Positions 1 through 6,258 of a stretch of 9,954 nucleotides of DNA are shown piece after piece; the first letter of the stretch is position 1; every line of letters starts with the position of its first letter. The stretch covers positions 1 to 9,954 of the forward strand of contig JAITXH010000012.1 in assembly GCA_031284845.1 (NCBI GenBank), given 5' to 3'. The position numbers and the translations under genes were made by a program. Under the pieces are notes generated by a model. The model had not been told where the DNA came from. It saw only the letters and a program-made list of their open reading frames with translations, and searched no databases. Source of the stretch: Puniceicoccales bacterium. GTDB taxonomy: Bacteria > Verrucomicrobiota > Verrucomicrobiia > Opitutales > UBA953.

Positions 1-49
1 GAGGCAAGTTTTCCATTTACGTGTTTGCGATTAATGCCGGGGATGATGG

Positions 50-232
50 GTGAGTATTGAGGGAAAGTTCAGAGTGAATACCACTACGGTTCTAGAGTCC
101 CCGAACATCCCGTTGTTCGCCGATTGCGTCAACCAGCAAAGATTTGATGCTCGGGCTTCCGTCGCGCCAACCAATCGAGTGTCCACGCCCTTATTATTCA
201 GAAATGCCAAAAGCACCTCGCTGCATAAGTAG
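50..232 (+). pseudogene. Possible remnant of a prepilin/pseudopilin-type protein (weak)
   Basis: A 60-codon plus-strand ORF opens with GTG and includes the stretch ESPNIPLFADCVNQQ. This loosely resembles the 'SP..TPLFADC' segment in the C-terminal half of the secretion pseudopilins (prepilin-type N-terminal cleavage/methylation proteins) that are abundant in Verrucomicrobiota and Planctomycetota. The frame just upstream (positions 3-53, reading GKFSIYVFAINAGDDG and then a stop) could be an earlier piece of the same protein displaced by a frameshift. The pilin N-terminal helix lies outside the window or is absent, and the usual histidine/DGH-type ending is missing. The ORF ends just before the first palindrome. 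It could equally be non-coding; the similarity is from memory and short. Confidence 0.15.
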
Positions 233-252
233 AACAGGTTTGTAACCTGTTC
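232..252. repeat. Perfect 9-bp palindrome, REP-like
   Basis: The arms GAACAGGTT (232-240) and AACCTGTTC (244-252) are exact reverse complements around a 3-base TGT loop. Short intergenic palindromes of this 'acaggt...acctgt' style are common as dispersed repeats in Verrucomicrobiota and Planctomycetota genomes, so this may be one copy of such a family. Only one copy is present in the window, so its repetitive nature is inferred. No T-tract follows on either strand, which argues against a simple intrinsic terminator. Confidence 0.6.
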
Positions 253-262
253 ACCAACGCGG

Positions 263-301
263 TGCGCGGAGCAGCGGACTATTTTTCCACCTGCTTGCGC
301 A
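263..301. repeat. Stem-loop 2 (TGCGC/AGCAG two-part stem)
   Basis: TGCGC (263-267) pairs with GCGCA (297-301) and AGCAG (270-274) pairs with CTGCT (291-295). A small internal loop (two bases against one) separates the two helices, and the 16-base apical loop at 275-290 is A/T-rich in the middle. It lies 10 bases after the 232-252 palindrome and is the second in a run of four stem-loops. Confidence 0.4.
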
Positions 302-326
302 GAGATGTTCGCGAAAGTTACCAAGA

Positions 327-340
327 AGAGCCGCCGCTCT
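327..340. repeat. Stem-loop 3 (5-bp stem, 4-base loop)
   Basis: AGAGC (327-331) pairs with GCTCT (336-340) around the loop CGCC. Read on the minus strand it is followed by TTCTT, so it could serve as a weak terminator for trpD, about 85 bases past the trpD stop. It directly abuts the long stem at 340-385. Confidence 0.4.
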
Positions 341-385
341 GTGCGACGGGAGACTTGTATTCCCGAAGAAAGTCTCTGTTGCGCA
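340..385 (+). repeat. Long imperfect stem-loop, better paired on the plus strand
   Basis: The core GAGACTT (350-356) pairs with AAGTCTC (370-376) around a 13-base loop. Pairing continues outward as TGTGCGAC (340-347) with GTTGCGCA (378-385), with a bulged G at 348. The extended stem includes three G-T wobbles (342/383, 345/380, 349/377). These would be stable G-U pairs in a plus-strand RNA but A-C mismatches in a minus-strand RNA, so if this structure works as RNA it is more likely made from the plus strand, opposite to trpD. It could also be a DNA-level repeat or part of a mobile-element remnant. Confidence 0.5.
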
Positions 386-423
386 CCCTCAGCGTTCCTC
401 TCGCAGTCGCACCCCCTCAGGCA

Positions 424-1479
424 TCACTCTGCATAGAACTGGCGTATTTTTTCGACGTGGCGACGGACAGTTCCGTTGTCCAGTAGTTCTCCGGCCAAGG
501 CGATGCCGTCGCGCACGGTGGGCACGCGTCCGGCTATCCAGAGCGAGGTGGCGGCGTTGAACACTATTGTATCCCGCAATCCTTTGGGTGCTTCGCCGTC
601 GAGGAAGTGCGCAAACAGGATGCGGTTTTCCTCCGGGTCGCCTCCCAGCAGTTCTTCGCGCGGGCGCGTTTCCAACCCGAAATGAGCCGGGAGCCATTCG
701 CCGCGCACTTCGGCCAGTTCGCCCACGCCGCAGACATGGTTCACGCCTGCGGTGGCCAGTTCATCCAGGCCGCCTCCCTCGCGCAAGGCGCAATGGCAGA
801 CCAGCCCGCGGCGCACGCCGAGGCGCGCCAACACCGCTGCCAGCAGGTCCACCCACTGCTTTGAGAATACGCCGAGCAGATACATGGGCGGGGAGACCGG
901 GTTGATGAGCGGGCCGAGGATATTGAAGACGGTCTTGAAGCCTTCTGCCGCGAGCGCCTTGCGCACGGGCATGAACGCCTTGTAGGTCGGGTGAAATGAG
1001 GGGGCGTAGAAGAAACAGTAGTGTAGCTGCTCCAGTGATTGTATCAACTTGGCGTCGGGCACTTCCACGGGGACGCCGATCCCGGCGAGAAAATCCGCGC
1101 TGCCGGATTCCGATGTGATGGAGCGGTTGCCGTGCTTCATCACATTCACCTCTGCGGCGGAGACAATGAGACTGGTCGCGCTGGAGATGTTGAACGTGCC
1201 CGACTTGTCTCCGCCTGTGCCCACGATGTCTATGGCCACGGCGGGCATGTGCAGTCCGTCCACATGGCGGGCGAGGTCGCGGAAGGTCTTGGCAAAGGCG
1301 AACACCTCGTCAACGGATTCTCCCTTGAGCGTGAGTGCCCGCAAAAAGCGTTTTTTGCCGTCGAAGTTTTCATTGGCATCTGCGAGCCAAAGCGCCATTT
1401 GCGTGGCTTCGACTTCGTCCAGCGAGACGCCGGCTTCTACTTTTGCGGAGAGTAATTCCCAGGGGATGTCTGCTTGCAT
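424..1479 (-). CDS. trpD: Anthranilate phosphoribosyltransferase
   Basis: Transfers a phosphoribosyl group from PRPP to anthranilate, the second committed step of tryptophan synthesis, in the cytoplasm. From the ATG at 1479 the protein is 351 residues, close to the family norm. A small helical N-terminal domain precedes the PRPP-binding motif GTGGD (87-91, within DIVGTGGDKSGTFNISS), then KHGNR (115-119) and SGSAD (125-129). R173 matches the anthranilate-binding arginine region, followed by NILGPLINP (186-194) and the metal-binding Asp-Glu pair in GLDEL (239-240). About three extra residues (ALAAEGFKT) lie between R173 and the GPL motif compared with the commonest form. An in-frame ATG at 1539 would add 20 residues with no family counterpart; neither start has a Shine-Dalgarno site. 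It is divergent from the trpG-like gene, which suits a shared control region. Confidence 0.95.
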   Translation of the reverse strand: MQADIPWELLSAKVEAGVSLDEVEATQMALWLADANENFDGKKRFLRALTLKGESVDEVFAFAKTFRDLARHVDGLHMPAVAIDIVGTGGDKSGTFNISSATSLIVSAAEVNVMKHGNRSITSESGSADFLAGIGVPVEVPDAKLIQSLEQLHYCFFYAPSFHPTYKAFMPVRKALAAEGFKTVFNILGPLINPVSPPMYLLGVFSKQWVDLLAAVLARLGVRRGLVCHCALREGGGLDELATAGVNHVCGVGELAEVRGEWLPAHFGLETRPREELLGGDPEENRILFAHFLDGEAPKGLRDTIVFNAATSLWIAGRVPTVRDGIALAGELLDNGTVRRHVEKIRQFYAE

Positions 1480-1687
1480 GGTGGAGCGCAGTGAAACGGC
1501 GTGGGCGTTTCTGAAAAGCTGAAAAACATCAACTGGCATATTTCACAGAGATTCGCCCACCTTTGCCTGGCTTTCCAGCCGTTTGCCGCCGGCTGATTCC
1601 GCTCCACTCGCAAAATGTGCTGGGAGTGCTGATAGCGATATTGCGCCGCTTGACTTGCGGGAGCCTTCCGCCATCGTTCCCGCCATC
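1480..1687. promoter_or_regulatory. Divergent trpD/trpG intergenic region
   Basis: These 208 bases separate the divergent trpD and trpG-like starts and must hold the promoters for both. I could not identify a convincing -35/-10 pair on either strand. Overlapping small inverted repeats occur near 1567-1580 (CTGG...CCAG and GGCT...AGCC, which are mutually exclusive), too short to call an operator. If trpD begins at its upstream ATG (1539), the gap shrinks to 148 bases. Confidence 0.4.
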
Positions 1688-2251
1688 ATGCTGCTCGTCA
1701 TAGACAACTTTGATTCCTTCACTTACAACCTCGTCCAATACTTCGGGCAGTTGGGGGTGGAGCAACAGGTGTTTCGCAACAATGAGATTTCCGTCGAAGC
1801 GGCTCTCGCGCTCAATCCTGATCGGGTGATGATTTCTCCGGGGCCGTGCTCGCCTGTCGAGGCTGGAGTGAGTCTCGACATGATCGGTGCATTTGCCGGG
1901 AAAAAACCCATCTTGGGCGTCTGCCTTGGGCATCAGAGCATAGGGCATTATTTCGGCGGCAAGGTAATCCGTGCTCCGCAGCTCATGCACGGGAAGACAT
2001 CCCCCATCCACCACCACGATACGGACTTGTTCAAGGGAATGCCCAACCCGTTTCGTGCGACACGCTACCACTCGCTCATCGTCGAACGGGAAAGCCTGCC
2101 TGACTGCCTGGAAGTGACCGCCGAGACGGAAGACGGCGTCATCATGGGCCTGCGCCACAAGACGCTTCCCATTTACGGCGTGCAGTTCCATCCGGAGTCT
2201 TTCGCTACGGAGAACGGGCTGCGTCTGCTGGAAAACTTTTTGACGCTGTGA
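1688..2251 (+). CDS. trpG: Anthranilate/aminodeoxychorismate synthase glutamine amidotransferase subunit
   Basis: A class I glutamine amidotransferase that releases ammonia from glutamine for a chorismate-binding partner (TrpE or PabB), feeding tryptophan or folate synthesis; the partner is not in the window. The protein has 187 residues, a typical single-domain TrpG/PabA length. The start MLLVIDNFDSFTYNL is the canonical family N-terminus, so the ATG at 1688 is preferred although the frame is open back to 1583. The oxyanion segment is SPGPCSP (50-56), the nucleophile Cys79 sits in GVCLGHQ, and the catalytic His168 and Glu170 in QFHPESF. The segment MHGKTSPIHH (100-109) fits TrpG/PabA rather than CarA or GuaA. 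Placement opposite trpD favours a tryptophan role, but many bacteria use one amphibolic subunit for both pathways. It overlaps thiE by four bases. Confidence 0.93.
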   Translation: MLLVIDNFDSFTYNLVQYFGQLGVEQQVFRNNEISVEAALALNPDRVMISPGPCSPVEAGVSLDMIGAFAGKKPILGVCLGHQSIGHYFGGKVIRAPQLMHGKTSPIHHHDTDLFKGMPNPFRATRYHSLIVERESLPDCLEVTAETEDGVIMGLRHKTLPIYGVQFHPESFATENGLRLLENFLTL

Positions 2252-2865
2252 ATCCGGCCATCCTCCACTTGTATCTTGTGACCGATGCGCCGGAGCGATG
2301 CCGCTTGGGCTTGCTCGACACCGTTGCTGCGGCTGTTGCCGGAGGTGTCACCTTGGTGCAATACCGCGCCGTGCATCCGCGTAAACGTGCCTGCTATGAA
2401 GAGGCACGGGCACTGCGCGAGCTGCTTAACGCACGCGGTGTGCCGCTCATCATCAACGACCACATTGATCTCGCGCTGGCTGTGGATGCTGCCGGGGCGC
2501 ATGTCGGGCAACGGGATTTGCCGCCGGAAGCGGCGCGGCGCCTGCTGGGGCCGGGCCGTCTCCTGGGCCTGTCGGTCAATAACGCTGTGCAACTTGCCGC
2601 CGCCGATTTTTCCCTGCTCGACTACATTGGCATCGGGCCGGTTTTTGCCACGCAGACCAAGGCGGATGCTTCGCCTGTGGTGGGCGTGGAGCGGCTTGCG
2701 GCGTTGGTGCAGCAAAGCCCTGTCCCGGTCGTCGGCATAGGCGGCATCTCTCAGGGAAACGCGGCTTTGGTGCGCACTGCTGGCGTCGCCGGAGTGGCCG
2801 TAGTGTCGGCCATCTGCGGAGCTGAGGACCCGGCGGCAGCCGCGGGGAGATTGCTTATCAGCTAA
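2248..2865 (+). CDS. thiE: Thiamine-phosphate synthase
   Basis: Joins hydroxymethylpyrimidine diphosphate to thiazole phosphate, giving thiamine phosphate. It is a 205-residue TIM barrel of normal length. Visible motifs are LVQYR (36-40), the substrate/metal region INDHIDLAL (69-77) with HVGQRDLP (85-92), LSVNN (108-112), the pyrophosphate-binding loop GPVFATQTK (130-138) and the phosphate-binding GIGGI (163-167). The usual 'QxREK' motif reads QYRAV here, so the conserved lysine two residues after the arginine is a valine. The GTG start overlaps the TGA of the amidotransferase gene (GTGA), implying translational coupling and a shared transcript; no Shine-Dalgarno site is seen. No THI-box riboswitch is recognisable ahead of the pair. 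A TenI-type regulator is possible because of the changed motif, but the intact GPVFATQTK loop favours an active ThiE. Confidence 0.9.
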   Translation: MNPAILHLYLVTDAPERCRLGLLDTVAAAVAGGVTLVQYRAVHPRKRACYEEARALRELLNARGVPLIINDHIDLALAVDAAGAHVGQRDLPPEAARRLLGPGRLLGLSVNNAVQLAAADFSLLDYIGIGPVFATQTKADASPVVGVERLAALVQQSPVPVVGIGGISQGNAALVRTAGVAGVAVVSAICGAEDPAAAAGRLLIS

Positions 2866-2871
2866 CGGACG

Positions 2872-2886
2872 GGCGCGGGTCGCGCC
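2872..2886. terminator. Possible GC-rich stem-loop in the thiE/EEP convergent gap
   Basis: GGCGCG (2872-2877) and CGCGCC (2881-2886) form a perfect 6-bp stem with a GGT loop, seven bases after the thiE stop. No real T-tract follows (the downstream bases are TCTCCGGTTTGTG), so it would be a poor intrinsic terminator. A second, less perfect inverted repeat (CCGGGGTT/AACCCGG, about 2905-2920) overlaps the end of the EEP gene. Either could mark transcript ends between the convergent genes. Confidence 0.35.
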
Positions 2887-2911
2887 TCTCCGGTTTGTGT
2901 GACTCCGGGGT

Positions 2912-3688
2912 TCAACCCGGCAATTCGAATTCCACGAGCACCGGGCAGTGATCGCTCATGCGCACGCGCGGCACTTCGCTGAAGTTCACCCGGAAGGCCG
3001 CCGGTAAAAAGATGAAATCCAGTTTTCGCCTTGGCCATATCGAAGGGAAGGTGGGAGAGCTGACCGGGTAGATACGGTAATCCCCGATTTGGCGCAGCGC
3101 ATCGTCAAACTGGCGGACTGCATCCGCCTCGCTCCGTGGCCCGCAGTTGAAGTCTCCGCAAAACAATGCCGGGAGTCTTCCCGGTGCGGCGGGCAGTGCG
3201 TGGATGTGGGCGATCAGCTGTTCGAGTTGATCCATACGTCGTGCGGCGGAGCGGAAGTCCAGATGCAGGGTCACCACGGGCACGCAGGCATCGGTGCCGA
3301 TTTTCAGTTCTGTGTAGAGGAATCCTTTTTCGCCGAGCGTGGCTTTGCCGAATGGGAAATTTTGCCAATGCGCGATGGGGAAACGGCTGAGCAATCCGTT
3401 GCCATACGCGAGCGGGAAGGGGCCGCCGCGCTGGGTGTTCACGCCCATCACGCCGAAGGGATGCCCGGTCTCCATTTGAATCGCCGTGAGCTGATTGCAA
3501 TGCTTCGTCCAGTGCGACGACATGTCCACCTCCTGTAATGCCAGTATGTCCACTCCGGCATCGCGGGCAAATGCTCCGAGCGTCTTCAAGTTTTTACGCA
3601 ACCGATGCTGCGAGACGAACCCCTGATATAGCGACAGGCCGCGCCCGTGGGCGATATTGAATGTCATTAACCGGCAGCGGATACTCAT
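2912..3688 (-). CDS. Endonuclease/exonuclease/phosphatase (EEP) superfamily hydrolase
   Basis: A metal-dependent phosphodiesterase/phosphatase of the DNase I/sphingomyelinase-like fold. From the ATG at 3688 it has 258 residues. Hallmark residues appear in order: Asn11 (TFNIAHGRG), Glu53 (LQEVD), His142 (TLHLDF), Asp179 and Asn181 (GDFN), Asp224 (KLDFIFLP) and the final Ser-Asp-His at 245-247. No signal peptide or membrane segment is seen, so it is probably cytoplasmic. The substrate cannot be read from sequence; the fold acts on nucleic acids, inositol phosphates or phospholipids. It is divergent from a cardiolipin synthase gene; in E. coli the EEP gene ybhP likewise adjoins clsB, hinting at a lipid-related role. 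A GTG at 3724 would add 12 residues, and an ATG at 3667 would start only three residues before the conserved Asn. Confidence 0.85.
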   Translation of the reverse strand: MSIRCRLMTFNIAHGRGLSLYQGFVSQHRLRKNLKTLGAFARDAGVDILALQEVDMSSHWTKHCNQLTAIQMETGHPFGVMGVNTQRGGPFPLAYGNGLLSRFPIAHWQNFPFGKATLGEKGFLYTELKIGTDACVPVVTLHLDFRSAARRMDQLEQLIAHIHALPAAPGRLPALFCGDFNCGPRSEADAVRQFDDALRQIGDYRIYPVSSPTFPSIWPRRKLDFIFLPAAFRVNFSEVPRVRMSDHCPVLVEFELPG

Positions 3689-3932
3689 GGCAAAGGTAAC
3701 GGATTCTTCTTTATTTCTGTGCACTCACAACTCATTTTTATCCGTGATGACTGTAACCCGGAAATCTCATAGAAGGTGGAAAAAGATTACTCAATTTTTT
3801 GGCCGTCTGCCGTTTGTGATTTTCGCTTCACACCGCTCAAGGTATGCCCCTGAAAACCGCGAGCGGTGTCCGCGGCAAAACTCCGGATGCCACCTCTCCG
3901 TCTCGCATGGGATTTGCGGGGCCATCCCCGTC
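3689..3932. promoter_or_regulatory. Divergent EEP/cls intergenic region
   Basis: About 244 bases separate the chosen starts of the EEP and cls genes. The cls frame stays open throughout, but the translated sequence (basic, rich in Arg/Ser/Cys) does not resemble a cardiolipin synthase N-terminus. The first half (about 3690-3840) is A/T-rich relative to the window and the likely place for both promoters; I found no -35/-10 pair good enough to name. If cls starts at the ATG at 3747, the gap shrinks to about 58 bases. Confidence 0.4.
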
Positions 3933-5360
3933 TTGCCGGACTCCATCGGGGACGTCGCAGACGCCCGGTGGATTCGCGCACTTGAGGAAATCGTCCTGCC
4001 CAATTGGCAAATCGCCCTCGGGCTTATCATGGCGTTCATCGTTGCCACGACTATGCTCAAGCAGCGCCGGCGGCAGAGCAACATTGTCGCGTGGACGCTT
4101 TTCATTCTGTTTTTCCCGGTGATCGGCTCGCTCTTCTTTCTGCTCATCGGCGGGCGCAAGCTCAGGCGGACAGTCGAGACCAAGCGGGCCATTAACAGCC
4201 TCGCCGGTGTGATCACCCGCGATGATGAAGATTCCGGGCCTCCCAAGCCTGAGAACGGGCACGAGTTTATCCTGCTCAACGATGAGGACGGCACCGCGAT
4301 GTGGCATGCGTTATGCCGCGAGATAGACGCCGCCCGGACGAGCATCCACATCACCACCTACATCCTCGGGTGCGATGCCGTGGGGCGCGACATCATCCGG
4401 AGATTGGCCGCCCGGGCGCGCGAGGGCGTGCAGGTGCGCCTGCTTCTGGACGCGCTCGGAAGCTGGGGCGCGAAGTGGCGTATATGTGCGCCGCTTATTG
4501 AGGCGGGCGGGCATGTGCAGCGCTTCATGCCCGTGCTGCCCTTTCTGAGCCGCAATTCGGCAAACTTCCGCAACCACCGCAAAATGGCCGTTTTCGATGG
4601 CCAGCGGGCTATTACCGGCGGGCAAAATCTCGCTATCGAATACACCGGCCCTGAACCGCATAAAAAGCGCTACCGCGACTTCAGCGTGCTCATCAGCGGT
4701 CCGGTGGTCGCGGAGTTGACGCGGATTTTTTTGAGCGATTGGTGCTTCGCCAACGCCGAATCCCCGCAAGCCTACAAGGGGCAATTGCTGTTTGACCCGC
4801 AGCCAGCCGGCGCGGTGCGCATTGAGGTGGTGGGCGGCGGTCCCGACGAGCCGCACGATCCCGTATGGGAGCGTTTCGTCACGCTCATTCAGGAATGCCG
4901 CAAGGAAATCACACTTGTGACGCCGTATCTGGTGCCCGACGAGGTGCTTTTCCGTGTCTTGCTCTCCAAGATACGCTCCGGGCGCAAGGTGCGCCTCATC
5001 CTGCCGCGCAAGTCCGACCATCCTTTTTTGGACCTGGCCCGCCGTCCGTATTTGCGCGCCTTGCACAAGGCGGGTGCCGAGGTGCTGCTTTTCCAAAAAG
5101 GTGTGCTGCACGCGAAACTCTTCATCATAGATAACAGCATCGGCGTGGTCGGCTCGGCCAATCTCGACATGCGCAGCCTCTTTGTGAACTTCGAGGTGGC
5201 CACTTTCATTTATTCGCCCAACACGGTGCGCCGCCTGCGCCTGCTGGCGGATTCGCTCGCGGAGGATTGCGTGCCCTACGCCGGTTCGCCGCTGGAGACG
5301 CGCAACTACCGCAACCGTGCGTTGGAGGCGCTGGCGCACATGGTCGGCCCGCTGCTGTGA
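3933..5360 (+). CDS. cls: Cardiolipin synthase-like phospholipase D family protein
   Basis: Bacterial cardiolipin synthases condense two phosphatidylglycerols at the inner membrane to give cardiolipin and glycerol. Two hydrophobic helices lie near the N-terminus (about residues 26-42 and 51-72, counted from 3933), followed by two phospholipase D HKD modules. The first is NHRKMAVFD...TGGQN, with its histidine codon at 4575. The second is LHAKLFIID, followed by VGSANLDMRSLFVNFE, the typical Cls ending. A TTG start at 3933 gives 475 residues, matching the ~480 of ClsA-type enzymes and placing helix 1 normally. ATG at 3747 (537 residues), GTG at 3744 or ATG at 3687 are alternatives but add sequence unlike the family. 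The second HKD lacks the usual tyrosine before its histidine (LH). It converges with pdxJ, with 21 bases between stops. Confidence 0.88.
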   Translation: MPDSIGDVADARWIRALEEIVLPNWQIALGLIMAFIVATTMLKQRRRQSNIVAWTLFILFFPVIGSLFFLLIGGRKLRRTVETKRAINSLAGVITRDDEDSGPPKPENGHEFILLNDEDGTAMWHALCREIDAARTSIHITTYILGCDAVGRDIIRRLAARAREGVQVRLLLDALGSWGAKWRICAPLIEAGGHVQRFMPVLPFLSRNSANFRNHRKMAVFDGQRAITGGQNLAIEYTGPEPHKKRYRDFSVLISGPVVAELTRIFLSDWCFANAESPQAYKGQLLFDPQPAGAVRIEVVGGGPDEPHDPVWERFVTLIQECRKEITLVTPYLVPDEVLFRVLLSKIRSGRKVRLILPRKSDHPFLDLARRPYLRALHKAGAEVLLFQKGVLHAKLFIIDNSIGVVGSANLDMRSLFVNFEVATFIYSPNTVRRLRLLADSLAEDCVPYAGSPLETRNYRNRALEALAHMVGPLL

Positions 5361-5381
5361 GCGCGGCTTGATGCCGTGCCG

Positions 5382-6143
5382 TCACTCGCCGCGGATGCGG
5401 GCCTTCATGGTGCGCACCGCTTCGCCTATGCCGTAGAGCACGGCGCGGGAGAGGATGCTGTGCCCGATGTTAAGCTCGTGCAAATGGGGTAGGGTCAGCA
5501 CTTCGCGGATGTTGGTGTAGTTGATGCCGTGCCCGGCGTTGACGGCGATGTCGAGCAGGGAGGCTTGTTCGGCGGCCCGGCGCAGGCGGAGCAATTCTTT
5601 TTCGCGCAGGGCCGGGTCGTAGTAGGCGTTGGCGAATGCGCCCGTGTGCAATTCGATCCACGGAGCGTGCAGCTCGGCGGCGACGGCGATTTGTGTCGGG
5701 TCGGGCGCGATGAAGAGGCTGGCCGGGATTCCGGCGTCGTTCATGCGTGCTACAACCCGGGCCACGTTTTCCCGCCCTGCGATGAGGTCGAGACCGCCTT
5801 CCGTGGTGACCTCGCTCCGGTTTTCCGGGACGAGGCAAACGCAATCGGGGCGCAGCTTGATGGCGAAGTCCACAATGGCCTCGTTGCAGGCCATTTCGAG
5901 ATTGAGCCGGGTCTGGATGTTTTCCCGCAGGCGCAATACATCGCGCTCCTGGATGTGGCGCCTGTCCTCGCGGAGGTGGACGGTTATTCCGTCTGCGCCT
6001 GCCTGTTCGGCGAGCAGGGCGACGAGGACTGGATCCGGCTCGACAAACGCGCCGCAAGTGCGCCCGGCATCACGGAAGCGGGCCTGCCTTAGGGTGGCGG
6101 TGTGGTCAATGTTGACGCCGAGGAGAATTGTGCTGCGTGTCAT
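5382..6143 (-). CDS. pdxJ: Pyridoxine 5'-phosphate synthase
   Basis: Condenses 3-amino-2-oxopropyl phosphate with 1-deoxyxylulose 5-phosphate to form pyridoxine 5'-phosphate, the closing step of the DXP-dependent vitamin B6 pathway. The 253-residue protein (E. coli PdxJ is 243) begins MTRSTILLGVNIDHTATLRQ, the family's usual N-terminus. This sets the start at 6143 even though the frame is open to 6338. Conserved motifs are VHLREDRRHI (55-64, with active-site His56 and Arg58), LNLEMA (80-85, Glu83), LVPENRSEVTTEGGLD (104-119), NAGHGINY (202-209, His205) and ELNIGHSI (223-230). A loop of about ten residues precedes PDPV (36-39), a variant also found in other bacteria. No Shine-Dalgarno site precedes the ATG. 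It is divergent from the membrane protein gene at 6259. Confidence 0.96.
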   Translation of the reverse strand: MTRSTILLGVNIDHTATLRQARFRDAGRTCGAFVEPDPVLVALLAEQAGADGITVHLREDRRHIQERDVLRLRENIQTRLNLEMACNEAIVDFAIKLRPDCVCLVPENRSEVTTEGGLDLIAGRENVARVVARMNDAGIPASLFIAPDPTQIAVAAELHAPWIELHTGAFANAYYDPALREKELLRLRRAAEQASLLDIAVNAGHGINYTNIREVLTLPHLHELNIGHSILSRAVLYGIGEAVRTMKARIRGE

Positions 6144-6258
6144 GCGGGCAACAAAAGCGCAAAAGCGGATGGAGGGTGAAGAGAAAAATCTGCCTGATGT
6201 CGCATTCCTTGACACCACACAGTCGAGAGGGCAGCCTGCGCGCTCTTTTCCTGTTTTC
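6144..6258. promoter_or_regulatory. Divergent pdxJ/membrane-protein intergenic region
   Basis: These 115 bases lie between two divergent starts and should contain both promoters. No clear -35/-10 pair or operator palindrome stands out. A GAGAGGG run near 6225 is too far from the ATG at 6259 (about 30 bases) to act as its ribosome binding site. Confidence 0.4.

Larger units (their letters stand above)
1..423. other. Gene-poor, structured region downstream of trpD
   Basis: No intact recognisable gene is visible here. The stretch is less GC-rich in its first half than the rest of the window. It carries a short ORF (50-232, plus) that may be a decayed pseudopilin fragment, and four closely spaced stem-loops between 232 and 385, listed separately. 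On the minus strand an ORF of 97 codons (31-324) runs through two of these stem-loops (232-252 and 263-301) and resembles nothing I know, so it is probably spurious. This is also the 3' flank of trpD, whose stop codon lies at 424-426. The small hairpin at 327-340, read on the minus strand, is followed by TTCTT and could be a weak trpD terminator. Confidence 0.5.

Noticed and set aside
31..324. 97-codon minus-strand frame downstream of trpD
   Set aside because: It runs through two of the stem-loops, has no recognisable motif and has mixed codon use; probably non-coding, though a lineage-specific small gene cannot be excluded.
1..423. Possible CRISPR array or tRNA gene in the structured leader region
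   Set aside because: The hairpins differ in sequence and spacing, there is no regular direct repeat, and no cloverleaf with a T-loop GGTTC/CCA-type end could be built.
1615..1632. Mini-ORF (M-C-W-E-C) with one Trp codon between trpD and the trpG-like gene, considered as a trp leader peptide
   Set aside because: It has a single Trp codon, no Shine-Dalgarno site and no terminator/antiterminator hairpins with a T-tract before trpG.
1529..2191. 220-codon minus-strand frame opposite the amidotransferase gene
   Set aside because: Antisense shadow of a well-conserved gene; no motif in the translation.
4311..5339. 342-codon minus-strand frame inside the cardiolipin synthase gene
   Set aside because: Shadow of the HKD-bearing gene; the His/Arg/Ala-rich translation has no recognisable motif.
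5629..6258. Long in-frame extension upstream of the membrane protein, giving a 450-codon frame
   Set aside because: This part is antisense to pdxJ and the divergent promoter region; the translated sequence is Arg/Ser-rich and unlike a real domain. The hydrophobic protein starts naturally at 6259.
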